From positions 1 to 43,664 of the IMG/VR virus record IMGVR_UViG_3300033148_003439: 43,664 nucleotides of DNA, one strand, 5' to 3'. Numbering within the stretch: position 1 is the first letter of the stretch; each line of letters opens with the position of its first letter. This stretch comes from a virus. This document shows positions 32,576 through 39,098 of the stretch, piece after piece. The notes under the pieces are model-generated. The model ran no database searches. It saw only the letters and a list, made by a program, of their open reading frames with translations, and was not told where the DNA came from. Made by a program: the position numbers and the translations under genes.

Positions 32576-32609
32576 CTTGCATTGTGATTGCAAGGTGGTA
32601 AACTATAAT
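32576..32609 (+). promoter_or_regulatory. Promoter with overlapping operator before the Cro-like gene
   Basis: TTGTGA (32582-32587), a 16-base spacer and TATAAT (32604-32609). The inverted repeat CTTGCA...TGCAAG (32576-32594) covers the -35 box, as expected for autoregulation. The -10 box ends only two bases before ATG 32612, so the transcript would be leaderless or the start lies elsewhere. Confidence 0.4.
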
Positions 32610-32611
32610 CG

Positions 32612-32824
32612 ATGAAACGCGAAGCACGGAAAATTATTACTCAATTAGTGTGTGACTACAAGGTGAAGCTGGAGCTTCTCGCTTTTCACCTCGGTGTTTC
32701 CTACACCACAATGTATCGCTGGTGGAAAGGAAAAACCTCGCCTTCCTATGCAGAGCTCAGGTTACTCCGGGAAATTTTAGGCCGGTATCAAGCAAGCGCA
32801 AACACTGATGAAAAAAAGTCGTAA
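32612..32824 (+). CDS. Cro/C1-type helix-turn-helix regulator
   Basis: A 70-residue protein. Residues about 17-58 form a five-helix XRE-like domain with the HTH at LLAFHLGVSYTTMYRWWKGK (about 22-41). It is the first gene of the + strand arm beside the control region, so it probably regulates its own promoter and perhaps the opposing arm. AAGGTGG lies 13 bases upstream of ATG, rather far. No partner repressor is visible. Confidence 0.75.
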   Translation: MKREARKIITQLVCDYKVKLELLAFHLGVSYTTMYRWWKGKTSPSYAELRLLREILGRYQASANTDEKKS

Positions 32825-32886
32825 AAACATTTCCTCAAGTTGTGAACTATACGGATATGAAACCCAAAATGTAAGAAGGAGGAAAA

Positions 32887-33219
32887 ATGGTAGCAATTAG
32901 TGAGCTGATAAACTTTTGCCAGAATGATGTTGAGCAGTATAAGAATGTGGTTAAGCAGTATGAGAATAAGATTGAGTGGTGTCAAAATGAGGTTAAGTGG
33001 TGTCAGAATAAGGCTGAGCAGTATCAGATTGATGCTAAGTGGTATCAGGACAAAACTAAATGGTGCCAGGAAGAAGCTAAGCAGTATAAGAATAAGGCTA
33101 AGCAGTGTCAGGATAAGGTTGAACAGTATCAGAAAGAGGCTGACTGGTGGCAGAAAAAGGTTGATATTTATAACTCTTTAATTTTGGTTTGTGAAGAATA
33201 TATCGGGAAGAGAAGGTAA
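32887..33219 (+). CDS. Heptad-repeat protein rich in Trp, Cys and Gln, paralogue 1
   Basis: A 110-residue protein. The conserved start MVAISELINFCQ and end DIYNSLILVCEEYIG enclose about eleven heptads ending in WCQ, QYK or QCQ (for example KWCQNKAEQYQ, KQCQDKVEQYQ). The seven-residue period and charge pattern indicate a long coiled coil with an unusual stripe of Trp/Tyr/Cys. AGAAGGAGG precedes ATG. Two shorter paralogues follow. Family not recognised. Confidence 0.65.
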   Translation: MVAISELINFCQNDVEQYKNVVKQYENKIEWCQNEVKWCQNKAEQYQIDAKWYQDKTKWCQEEAKQYKNKAKQCQDKVEQYQKEADWWQKKVDIYNSLILVCEEYIGKRR

Positions 33220-33252
33220 ACTTAAATCAGGATATGTTTGAATTAAGTAAAC

Positions 33253-33314
33253 GAGGGGTGACTGGCACAGGGCTTTTCAAGAAGTTTGCGCTTCCCCTGT
33301 GTTTCATACCCCTC
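33253..33314 (+). ncRNA. Structured RNA element between paralogues 1 and 2
   Basis: Outer stem GAGGGGT/ACCCCTC (253-259 with 308-314), a symmetrical 6x6 internal loop, and inner stem CACAGGG/CCCTGTG (266-272 with 295-301) enclosing a 22-base loop. ATATTTTTC follows, so it may be a terminator, a processing site or a regulatory RNA controlling the next gene. Confidence 0.5.
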
Positions 33315-33385
33315 ATATTTTTCTGTGATACATAGAGTAAAATGGGGATAGTTGAATAGGTATGAGTAAACAGGGAGGAAGTGTG

Positions 33386-33670
33386 ATGACAATTAGCGAG
33401 TTGATAAACTTTTGCCAGAAAGAGACTAAGCAGTGGCAGAATAATGCTAAGTGGTGCCGGAAAAAGGTTAAGGAGTGGCAAAATATGGCTGAGCAGTGCC
33501 AGAATAAGATTGAGCAGTATAAGAATAAGGCTGAGCAGTGTCAGGAAGAGGCTGACTGGTGGCAGAATGAGGCTGAGCGGTGGCGGAAAGAGACTGATAT
33601 TAAAGAAAAGGCTGACATTTACAATTCTTTAATCCAGGTTTGTGAAGAGCATATCGGGAAGAGCAAGTAA
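33386..33670 (+). CDS. Heptad-repeat protein, paralogue 2
   Basis: A 94-residue protein from ATG 33386, chosen because GGGAGGAAGTGTG lies directly upstream. Same layout as its neighbours: MTISELINFCQ, heptads with KWCRKKV, EQCQNKIEQYK, DWWQNEAERW, then ADIYNSLIQVCEEHIG. It has fewer heptads than paralogue 1 plus an inserted KETDIKE. A coiled coil is predicted. Function unknown. Confidence 0.65.
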   Translation: MTISELINFCQKETKQWQNNAKWCRKKVKEWQNMAEQCQNKIEQYKNKAEQCQEEADWWQNEAERWRKETDIKEKADIYNSLIQVCEEHIGKSK

Positions 33671-33692
33671 ACTTAAATCAGGAGGAAGTGTA

Positions 33693-33899
33693 ATGACAAT
33701 TGACAAATTAATAAATTTGGTAAACTTTTGCCGAAAAAAGGTTAAGCAGTATAAGAATAAGATTGAGCAATATCAAGATAAAACTGGACAGTGTCAAGAA
33801 GAGGTTAAGCAGTATCAAGAAAAGATTGACATTTACAACTCTTTGATTTCGATTTGTGAAGAACGTATCGGGAATATGAAAATAGAATGGAGATGTTAG
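33693..33899 (+). CDS. Heptad-repeat protein, paralogue 3
   Basis: A 68-residue protein from ATG 33693 (CAGGAGGAAGTGTA upstream). It is the shortest copy, with only about five heptads between MTIDKLINLVNFC and IDIYNSLISICEERIG. The leader (AAATCAGGAGGAAGTGT) is shared with paralogue 2, consistent with tandem duplication. Confidence 0.6.
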   Translation: MTIDKLINLVNFCRKKVKQYKNKIEQYQDKTGQCQEEVKQYQEKIDIYNSLISICEERIGNMKIEWRC

Positions 33900-33900
33900 A

Positions 33901-34065
33901 ATGTTAGGTAAAGTATCAATCTATACGAAAGCGTGGTGGCGTGGTAACGCGATGGATAAGTATTTCCAACGCCTTAATGAGGGGTTGCGTAGGTTAAAAA
34001 GGGAAAGAAATAGAAAAAGTGAGGTAAATAATGGTAAACCCAGGCGAACTGGTAAGAGAGATTAA
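33901..34065 (+). CDS. Tiny basic protein
   Basis: A 54-residue, Arg/Lys/Trp-rich protein (MLGKVSIYTKAWWRGNAMDK at the start). It starts one base after the previous stop with TGGAGATG upstream and overlaps the next gene by 35 bases. Possibly nucleic-acid-binding. Not recognised. Confidence 0.45.
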   Translation: MLGKVSIYTKAWWRGNAMDKYFQRLNEGLRRLKRERNRKSEVNNGKPRRTGKRD

Positions 34066-34222
34066 GCAGTTACACCGTGAGGGTATGATGTTGAACTCTA
34101 TTGTGCATATGTTAAGTATAAAGTATAACGTCCGGGACTATGACGTAAGAGTTATTGCGGTTACTAATGTGAAAGAGTTCTATGATGAGTGGGAACCGGG
34201 TATGAGAAGGAAGGTAAAGTGA
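34031..34222 (+). CDS. Small hypothetical protein
   Basis: A 63-residue, mostly helical protein (ELVREIKQLHREGMMLNSIV), preceded by GAGGTAAAT. The N-terminal part could be an HTH-like helix pair (HREGMMLNSIVHMLSIKYNV). Overlaps the following gene by 4 bases (GTGA). Function unknown. Confidence 0.55.
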   Translation: MVNPGELVREIKQLHREGMMLNSIVHMLSIKYNVRDYDVRVIAVTNVKEFYDEWEPGMRRKVK

Positions 34223-34377
34223 AAAGGTTGTATTGGTGTAATAGGTGTAAAGAGTGTAGTGTGAAAGTTAAGAAGTATGTTAGTGAGAAAGGTGTTACGA
34301 AACGTATTGAGATATGTCTTAATAAGGGACACGGGTTTATTAAAGAGATACCGGAGTTAATATTGAGAGGAGAGTAA
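34219..34377 (+). CDS. Small zinc-binding protein
   Basis: A 52-residue protein from GTG 34219 (AGAAGGAAGGTAAA upstream, coupled to the previous stop); an ATG at 34189 lies inside the preceding gene. CNRCKEC at about 6-12 and a later Cys-His pair (CLNKGH) suggest one metal site. Likely nucleic-acid-binding. Confidence 0.55.
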   Translation: MKRLYWCNRCKECSVKVKKYVSEKGVTKRIEICLNKGHGFIKEIPELILRGE

Positions 34378-34379
34378 AG

Positions 34380-34655
34380 ATGATAGAAAATTGGGAGCCG
34401 AAGAAAAACGCAACAAGTTCAATAGAAGCGTTTGAGATTAGCAGAGAACGGAGTGTAGAGTTGTTGAGTTGGATTGAAGATAAAATCAATAATAAGAATT
34501 CCACCATGAAAGATGTTGTTGAGATGATTATTGAAAGTGATAATTCTATCAATGAGAAACTTTTTGCTCTCTTTTGCTGTGGAATTGCGATTGGTCAACG
34601 TTTCCAGCGTCAAGAGATTATGGCGGAAGTATTAAAAAGAGTTACAAAGTTATGA
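34380..34655 (+). CDS. Small hypothetical helical protein
   Basis: A 91-residue acidic helical protein (SVELLSWIEDKI, MKDVVEMIIES, GIAIGQRFQRQEI), preceded by GGAGAGTAAAG. Its stop overlaps the next start (ATGA). Not recognised. Confidence 0.55.
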   Translation: MIENWEPKKNATSSIEAFEISRERSVELLSWIEDKINNKNSTMKDVVEMIIESDNSINEKLFALFCCGIAIGQRFQRQEIMAEVLKRVTKL

Positions 34656-34849
34656 GCTACGAGTATATATTAGATAAGTATAAGAATCTGAATGAAAAAG
34701 AGTTAAGAGCAGAGCTTCGTAAGATACGTAAAGAGAGGTTTAAGAAAAGTTATCAGAAAAGGCAAGACGCTAAAAAGAAAAGAATTGAAACGTATTATAA
34801 AGAAAAGAAACGTAAAGCAGCACAGAAGGTTATAGAAAACGCTGAGTAA
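34652..34849 (+). CDS. Small basic helical protein
   Basis: A 65-residue protein from ATG 34652, overlapping the previous TGA; an earlier in-frame ATG (34574) is within the preceding gene. Extremely Lys/Arg/Glu-rich (KRQDAKKKRIETYYKEKKRK), probably one long helix. Function unknown. Confidence 0.5.
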   Translation: MSYEYILDKYKNLNEKELRAELRKIRKERFKKSYQKRQDAKKKRIETYYKEKKRKAAQKVIENAE

Positions 34850-34872
34850 GTGTAAAAATAGGAGAGGAAAAG

Positions 34873-35121
34873 ATGAAGAGACCGGATAAGAGTAAGAAGT
34901 CTACTATGCGGGTCATAAGTTCAAAAGTTGAAATTACTACGCCCGCCAGCAAAAAGAGTATGACTATGAAACAGTATTATTCGTTGGTGGAGACTAACTC
35001 TGCTAAAATATTGGAGTTTGCGCTTGGCCTTGATAAGAGTATCTTCAGACTTAAGATGAGTGTAATGGAGGTTGTAAAAGCTTTAGAGGTGATACGCAGG
35101 AAGGAGGAAGAACGAGTATGA
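34873..35121 (+). CDS. Small hypothetical protein
   Basis: An 82-residue protein preceded by GGAGAGGAAAAG. Basic N-terminus, helical C-terminus (SVMEVVKALEVIRRKEEER). It contains palindrome copy 4 within its coding sequence, so either the palindrome was inserted in frame or the true start is downstream (ATG 34960). It overlaps the nuclease start by 4 bases. Confidence 0.5.
   Translation: MKRPDKSKKSTMRVISSKVEITTPASKKSMTMKQYYSLVETNSAKILEFALGLDKSIFRLKMSVMEVVKALEVIRRKEEERV
34915..34937. repeat. 23-bp palindromic element, copy 4
   Basis: Arms ATAAGTTCAA and TTGAAATTAC around AAG. The only copy inside a predicted gene. The following bases (GCCAGCAAA) resemble those after copy 5 (GGCAGCAAA). Confidence 0.8.
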
Positions 35122-35942
35122 ATAGTAACTTTGATTTGGAACAACGTAAGTATAATTCCTCTGCGATTAGTGATTATCAACTGTGTCCGAGGTACTTTAA
35201 GTATACTTGGGTGGATAAGTTGAAACCGAAGGAGCCAAAGCCGGGTTTGATGTTTGGGGAAGCATTTCACAAGGCTCTCTACAGATGGTATGATAAACAA
35301 CCGGTGGAAGAGTGTGTTAAGGCATTTGAGTCGTTATCGAATAGAGTTACACCGGACTTTAGAACAAGAGGATGGGGTGAAGCGATATTTAAACAATACG
35401 TTGAAATGTATGGAAAGGAGCCCTATGAAGTTCTTCATAGTGAGAAAACCGGGGTTGTGGAAATTGGTGAACGTTTGTATGGTTTCACGCTTGACCAAGT
35501 TGTTAAGGATAGGTATATCTACGTCGTTGACCACAAGACTACGTTAACGCTGGGTAGTTCGTTCATTGAAAGGTATAGGCCAAATACGCAAATTGACGGG
35601 TACTGTTATGCGTGTCTTGTGCTGGTCGGTGAATGTATGGGTGCAATCATCAATGGTATTAGTACGGCGCAAAACCCAAAGCAACGGTTTCTGAGAGGCA
35701 CCAGTCCAAGGACGAGAGAGGAAATAATGAGGTTTCCGGAGATATTTAGCTATTGGACTGGGATGATAGAGTGGAGTATTAAGAATAACACTTTTCCTAT
35801 GAATACCGGTTCGTGTCATAGATGGGGGAAGTGTATGTACTGGGACTTGTGTGTTTACGGAGAGCATGAGAGGGTTATTAGATTTAAGTTTAAGAGAGGT
35901 GAAGATGATGAAGAATGCAGTAGAGAAAGTGTTGGAGTATAG
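35118..35942 (+). CDS. Cas4/RecB-like PD-(D/E)XK nuclease
   Basis: A 274-residue protein. AISDYQLCPRYFKY (C23), GEAFHKAL (His about 51), LDQVVKD (Asp about 126), VVDHKTT (DxK, about 138-140) and QIDGYCYA (about 158-165) reproduce the RecB/Cas4 nuclease motifs. Three C-terminal Cys (233, 239, 245) with C23 would bind a 4Fe-4S cluster, as in Cas4 and AddB. It would degrade or resect DNA ends in recombination with the Sak4-like ATPase downstream. GGAGGAAGAACGAGT precedes ATG. Confidence 0.8.
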   Translation: MNSNFDLEQRKYNSSAISDYQLCPRYFKYTWVDKLKPKEPKPGLMFGEAFHKALYRWYDKQPVEECVKAFESLSNRVTPDFRTRGWGEAIFKQYVEMYGKEPYEVLHSEKTGVVEIGERLYGFTLDQVVKDRYIYVVDHKTTLTLGSSFIERYRPNTQIDGYCYACLVLVGECMGAIINGISTAQNPKQRFLRGTSPRTREEIMRFPEIFSYWTGMIEWSIKNNTFPMNTGSCHRWGKCMYWDLCVYGEHERVIRFKFKRGEDDEECSRESVGV

Positions 35943-36135
35943 AGCGTTGATAAAAGTGAGGGATAGCTTGAAGGAATTGTTGAATTATGACCAACCGTTT
36001 ACTATAGATGAGGATATAAGAGCAAGATTACGACGTACTTTGAATAAGGAGTTTTTAGACGATGTGGAAAAAGAAATTGAGGAAAGATTTGCACAAGGTA
36101 AAGAAAAAGGTAACGGAGAAACTGCAGCGGTGTGA
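35905..36135 (+). CDS. Small hypothetical helical protein
   Basis: A 76-residue protein from ATG 35905 (AGAGAGGTGAAG upstream; ATG 35908 is equally possible). An earlier start at 35851 lies inside the nuclease gene. Helical and charged (LIKVRDSLKELLNY, EFLDDVEKEIEERF). It overlaps both neighbours. Function unknown. Confidence 0.5.
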   Translation: MMKNAVEKVLEYRALIKVRDSLKELLNYDQPFTIDEDIRARLRRTLNKEFLDDVEKEIEERFAQGKEKGNGETAAV

Positions 36136-36244
36136 AAACCCAAAGTGTGGAAAGCTGTTTATACCTAAGGGACAGGAACGTTATTGTTCAAGTGAGTGTT
36201 GGAGGAAGGTTCATATACCGGACGTTAAGATTAGAGGGATATAA
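36062..36244 (+). CDS. Small basic zinc-finger protein
   Basis: A 60-residue protein: Lys-rich N-terminus, then CENPKCGKLFIPKGQERYCS and CWRK, i.e. a Cys4 finger of the C-x4-C...C-x3-C kind found in small phage DNA-binding proteins. It overlaps the previous gene by 74 bases in another frame; the finger lies mainly outside the overlap, so the start may be later. Confidence 0.55.
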   Translation: MWKKKLRKDLHKVKKKVTEKLQRCENPKCGKLFIPKGQERYCSSECWRKVHIPDVKIRGI

Positions 36245-36286
36245 GTTGCGTAAAGAGATGTTGAGCGTGACAAGTAAGGAGATGTT

Positions 36287-36544
36287 ATGTTAAAGAAACA
36301 AGACACAATAATGTGGAAGATGAACTCTGGAAGTTTCTTGTCAAATATTCATAAAGAGAAGCGCATCAAACAAGCCAAAGAAGCTATTGAGAAGGTTGAC
36401 AGTTTTCTATTGTTTGGTATTAAAGGGAAGAGAGGAATTGTTATTGGAAAAGTTAGTGGAAATGAAATTGTTCGTTATATGGGGATGTTTAAGGATGTTA
36501 GTGAAAGTTTAACTAAAGCAGCTACCATAGAGGATTGGAGGTGA
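36287..36544 (+). CDS. Small hypothetical protein
   Basis: An 85-residue basic protein (IKQAKEAIEKVDSFLLFGIK, RGIVIGKVSGNEIVRYMGMF), with AAGGAGATGTT before ATG. The pattern suggests a small alpha/beta domain. Its end lies just before the Sak4-like gene. Not recognised. Confidence 0.55.
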   Translation: MLKKQDTIMWKMNSGSFLSNIHKEKRIKQAKEAIEKVDSFLLFGIKGKRGIVIGKVSGNEIVRYMGMFKDVSESLTKAATIEDWR

Positions 36545-36549
36545 AAATA

Positions 36550-37278
36550 ATGGCAAATGCTAAAGACATCACCATCGAGGACATTCGACTTACTATTTTA
36601 ACGTATGGGCCGAGTGGGACAGGTAAAACGTCGTTTGCGTGTTCGTTTAGGAAGGCTGGCCCGGTTTATGTTGCTGACTTCGACAAGGGAATGTTAGGTC
36701 AAAGAGGGTTGGATGTTGAGTATGATACGTTCACCAACTATCAGGATTGGGAGGTTAAACTGGCGGAGTTAGAAGCTCAGTGTTCGTATGACACGGTCGT
36801 TCTTGACTCGGTTACTACTATGCAGGAGTATAAGATGGACAGGATACTTCAACTGTCCGGGAAGAAGACGGCGACGCAGTATGAGTGGATGTTACTTATC
36901 AATGACCTCCGTGACTTGTTTATGAGACTCACTAAGTTAAGTAAGAATGTAGTGGTTATAGCTCATGAGCAGATGGTGCAGGATGGGATTACCGGTGAGA
37001 TTATGGTAATGCCGGTTATTTATGGGAAGAAGTTGCCCGCTCAGTTACCTCTCTGGTTTGATGAGGTATATCACTTTGGAGCAACTAAGGATAAAGAGGG
37101 GTATCCCTTATATTATTTTGATACGGTTGCTCAAGATAAGTATATGGGAAAGAGTCGTCTGAATGTGTTACCTCCCAGAATTGAGTGGAGTAAACCAGAT
37201 CCAAATCAGGTTGGAAAGGCTAAACCGTTAAATGCGTACGAGTTAATTATGTCGTACGTGAAAGGAGGTGCAAACTGA
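36550..37278 (+). CDS. Sak4-like RecA-fold ATPase (AAA_24), recombination
   Basis: A 242-residue protein from ATG 36550 (TTGGAGGTGAAAATA upstream). Walker A TYGPSGTGKTSF (about 18-29), an acidic second strand VADFDKG, Walker B TVVLDSVT (about 82-89), then VVVIAHEQ (about 136-143), as in phage Sak4 single-strand annealing/RecA-like proteins. The neighbouring Cas4-like nuclease and DUF669-like protein complete a recombination module. No DnaB-type features are seen. Confidence 0.85.
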   Translation: MANAKDITIEDIRLTILTYGPSGTGKTSFACSFRKAGPVYVADFDKGMLGQRGLDVEYDTFTNYQDWEVKLAELEAQCSYDTVVLDSVTTMQEYKMDRILQLSGKKTATQYEWMLLINDLRDLFMRLTKLSKNVVVIAHEQMVQDGITGEIMVMPVIYGKKLPAQLPLWFDEVYHFGATKDKEGYPLYYFDTVAQDKYMGKSRLNVLPPRIEWSKPDPNQVGKAKPLNAYELIMSYVKGGAN

Positions 37279-37352
37279 AAGTTGAGACGTATGAAGTGAT
37301 AGAAGTAGGGATTGATGATAAAATACCAGCGGTTTATTATTCTACACAATAG
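37275..37352 (+). CDS. Very small open frame after Sak4-like gene
   Basis: A 25-codon frame (KVETYEVIEVGIDDKIPAVY), beginning at CTG 37275 four bases after AAAGGAGGTG and overlapping the previous stop. The sequence looks protein-like, but the start codon is rare. Could be a small binding peptide. Confidence 0.3.
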   Translation: MKVETYEVIEVGIDDKIPAVYYSTQ

Positions 37353-37361
37353 GAGGGAGCA

Positions 37362-37589
37362 ATGTCGGAAGGTAAATTTTGTCCAAACTGTAAGTTTTCG
37401 ATTTATGGTAAAAGGTTCTGTAGCTTTTGCGGGTGTGAGTTAATACCAAACGAGATGCCGTGTCCGGGATGTCACTCTATGATTTTGCTCATAAGTAACT
37501 TTTGCCCGGAGTGCGGACGTCCGGTTCAAAAGGAGGTGAAGGAGTATATAGAACAAGAGATTAAGAAGCAAGAAGCGTGGGCAAAGTAG
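37362..37589 (+). CDS. Double zinc-ribbon protein
   Basis: A 75-residue protein with four Cys pairs: CPNCK, CSFCG, CPGCH, CPECG (about 7-11, 20-24, 34-38, 48-52), forming two zinc ribbons, then an acidic/Lys helix. AGGAGGGAGCA precedes ATG. It probably mediates protein or nucleic-acid contacts in the recombination module. Confidence 0.7.
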   Translation: MSEGKFCPNCKFSIYGKRFCSFCGCELIPNEMPCPGCHSMILLISNFCPECGRPVQKEVKEYIEQEIKKQEAWAK

Positions 37590-37621
37590 TATTTCAACTA
37601 TCAACAAACTAAGGAGGTGTT

Positions 37622-38032
37622 ATGAAGTTAGAAGCTGGGTTACACGACGTAGCGGATTTTAGTCCGATTACGCCGGGCGTGTATGAGTTGGTCATTAAGG
37701 AACCGCCGGAGATAATTCCAGAGGTTTATGACGAAACTGACATTGGTGGAAAGATGTACACTATTAACGTTCAGTGTGAGATTGCATCAGGTCCAGAAGC
37801 TGGGAAGAAAGTGTGGCGTAGGATTACCAATAAGAGTAAAGCTACGAGATACTTTATGAAGAGGTTTCTGGAGGGAATTGGTATCACTATCGGAAGTGAT
37901 GGCAGTTTCATCACGGAGAATATGCTGGGTAGAAAATTTAAGGCTGCTATCTATGACAGACAGTACAAGGATGCGGATGGAAACGAAAAGAAAGCGTCCG
38001 ACATTGACCTTGAAAGTGTTCAGCCGCTGTAA
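37622..38032 (+). CDS. DUF669-like single-stranded DNA-binding candidate
   Basis: A 136-residue beta-rich protein: PGVYELVIKEPPEI, then KMYTINVQCEIASGPEAGKK and ITNKSKATRYFMKRFLEGIG, and a C-terminal LGRKFKAAIYDRQYKDADGN. This arrangement is that of DUF669 proteins that accompany Sak4/annealing proteins and are thought to act as SSBs. AAGGAGGTGTT precedes ATG. A palindrome lies just after the stop. Confidence 0.7.
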   Translation: MKLEAGLHDVADFSPITPGVYELVIKEPPEIIPEVYDETDIGGKMYTINVQCEIASGPEAGKKVWRRITNKSKATRYFMKRFLEGIGITIGSDGSFITENMLGRKFKAAIYDRQYKDADGNEKKASDIDLESVQPL

Positions 38033-38038
38033 GAGTTA

Positions 38039-38061
38039 GTAAATTCAAAAATTGAAATTAC
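38039..38061. repeat. 23-bp palindromic element, copy 5
   Basis: Arms GTAAATTCAA and TTGAAATTAC around AAA, 6 bases after the stop of the DUF669-like gene. No ribosome site follows within 30 bases, unlike copies 1-3. Confidence 0.85.
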
Positions 38062-38127
38062 GACCGCTTACCGGCAGCAAAGTCCACGTGTCGGTAGGTG
38101 GTCAGTTTTCTTAACCAATATTTCATT

Positions 38128-38262
38128 ATGAAGGTATTACTTTGGCTGTGTATAATAGGGTTTTTGGTAGCGGTAACTGTTGGTAATGTACATTTAGCGA
38201 TGTGGAGTTTGGTACTATTCATCATTGTTGTTGGAGGTGGGTTGATAGATGGACTATTGTAG
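38128..38262 (+). CDS. Tiny two-segment membrane protein
   Basis: A 44-residue protein almost wholly hydrophobic (LLWLCIIGFLVAVTV and WSLVLFIIVVGGGLI), with two membrane spans. No clear ribosome site. It overlaps the next gene by 14 bases. It could be a holin-like or toxic peptide in the early arm. Confidence 0.45.
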   Translation: MKVLLWLCIIGFLVAVTVGNVHLAMWSLVLFIIVVGGGLIDGLL

Positions 38263-38542
38263 AAAGTGTAAGATAGAGTTCCCGAACAAATTCATTAATG
38301 AAGTCGTTACAAGACGAAGGAGATATATAGTGTGTCCGCTATGTGCTCTCCGAATATTTAACGTTAGCCGGAGGTGGCCTCTTGACAGACCATTTGATAA
38401 TCCTGTGCAGAGAAAGTTATATCTTGAGGCGGTTCAGTACTTAAGAACAAAAAGAGGGTACATTCACGAGAAAGCAGGAGACCTTACTCGTATTGCTAAA
38501 GGTACCTATAAAAAGTCGAAAGGTGGGTTATGGTTAAGGTAA
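38249..38542 (+). CDS. Small zinc-binding protein
   Basis: A 97-residue protein: CRKC (about 4-7) and CPLC (about 29-32) form a zinc site, followed by a basic helical region (NPVQRKLYLEAVQYLRTKRG). GGAGGTGGGTTGATAG precedes ATG. Likely nucleic-acid-binding. Not recognised. Confidence 0.6.
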   Translation: MDYCRKCKIEFPNKFINEVVTRRRRYIVCPLCALRIFNVSRRWPLDRPFDNPVQRKLYLEAVQYLRTKRGYIHEKAGDLTRIAKGTYKKSKGGLWLR

Positions 38543-38688
38543 AAGTATCTGAGGTAAAGGTTCAAACAGAAAATCTACATAACCCGCAAAAGAGAAAGCG
38601 GCATCATAATACTAAAGGTTTATGGCAGATAAAGCGATATAAAATGGAGAAACAAGCTACGGATATTTGTAGAAGGCTTAACATTTAA
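38530..38688 (+). CDS. Tiny basic protein
   Basis: A 52-residue protein (MVKVKVSEVKVQTENLHNPQ at the start), basic in the middle (KRKRHH). AAAGGTGGGTT precedes ATG, overlapping the previous gene by 13 bases. Function unknown. Confidence 0.5.
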   Translation: MVKVKVSEVKVQTENLHNPQKRKRHHNTKGLWQIKRYKMEKQATDICRRLNI

Positions 38689-38703
38689 TACCAGGAGGAA
38701 TAG

Positions 38704-38895
38704 ATGAAAATGACTGTAATAATTAGAAATGATTCTCCATTACTATTAGTGGGTGACAGCCCAAGTTATCGAAGAGTTACGATAGAAATGACTTCACAGC
38801 AAGAGGAAGCTCTCAAACTCAGGAAAGTTGGGGTTCAGGCAGGGCAAAATATTTATGAAGAATATAGCCACTGCTTTTTGGAAAAGGAGGACTGA
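38704..38895 (+). CDS. Small hypothetical protein
   Basis: A 63-residue protein with a beta start (MKMTVIIRNDSPLLLVGDSP) and a helical middle (MTSQQEEALKLR). CAGGAGGAATAG precedes ATG. Not recognised. Confidence 0.55.
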   Translation: MKMTVIIRNDSPLLLVGDSPSYRRVTIEMTSQQEEALKLRKVGVQAGQNIYEEYSHCFLEKED

Positions 38896-38896
38896 C

Positions 38897-39001
38897 ATGG
38901 AACTACAAAAAGCGATTAAAGTAATAAAAGAATTTAAAGAGTTATGTCAGCAACCAAACAAACTTTGGCAAGAAAGAAAAGAAGCTTTTCAAAGTTTTTA
39001 A
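38897..39001 (+). CDS. Tiny helical protein
   Basis: A 34-residue protein (IKVIKEFKELCQQPNKLWQE), one amphipathic helix pair. AAAGGAGGACTGAC precedes ATG 38897. Function unknown. Confidence 0.4.
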   Translation: MELQKAIKVIKEFKELCQQPNKLWQERKEAFQSF

Positions 39002-39017
39002 TTGGAAGGAGCAAGAA

Positions 39018-39098
39018 ATGAAAAAACCCCTTTGGGGTATCGTCATAAGCTGGCCCAAGCAATTTATAAAAGATTGGGAGGTAAATGATGAAGGTTAA
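39018..39098 (+). CDS. Very small peptide gene
   Basis: A 26-codon frame (MKKPLWGIVISWPKQFIKDW) with GGAAGGAGCAAGAA before ATG and a 14-base overlap into the next gene. May be a leader peptide that couples translation of the beta-helix protein. Confidence 0.35.
   Translation: MKKPLWGIVISWPKQFIKDWEVNDEG

Noticed and set aside
30201-32611. tRNA genes or integrase attachment site
   Set aside because: No cloverleaf with a TTCGA/TTCAA arm and no integrase gene anywhere; the inverted repeats here are better explained as regulatory.
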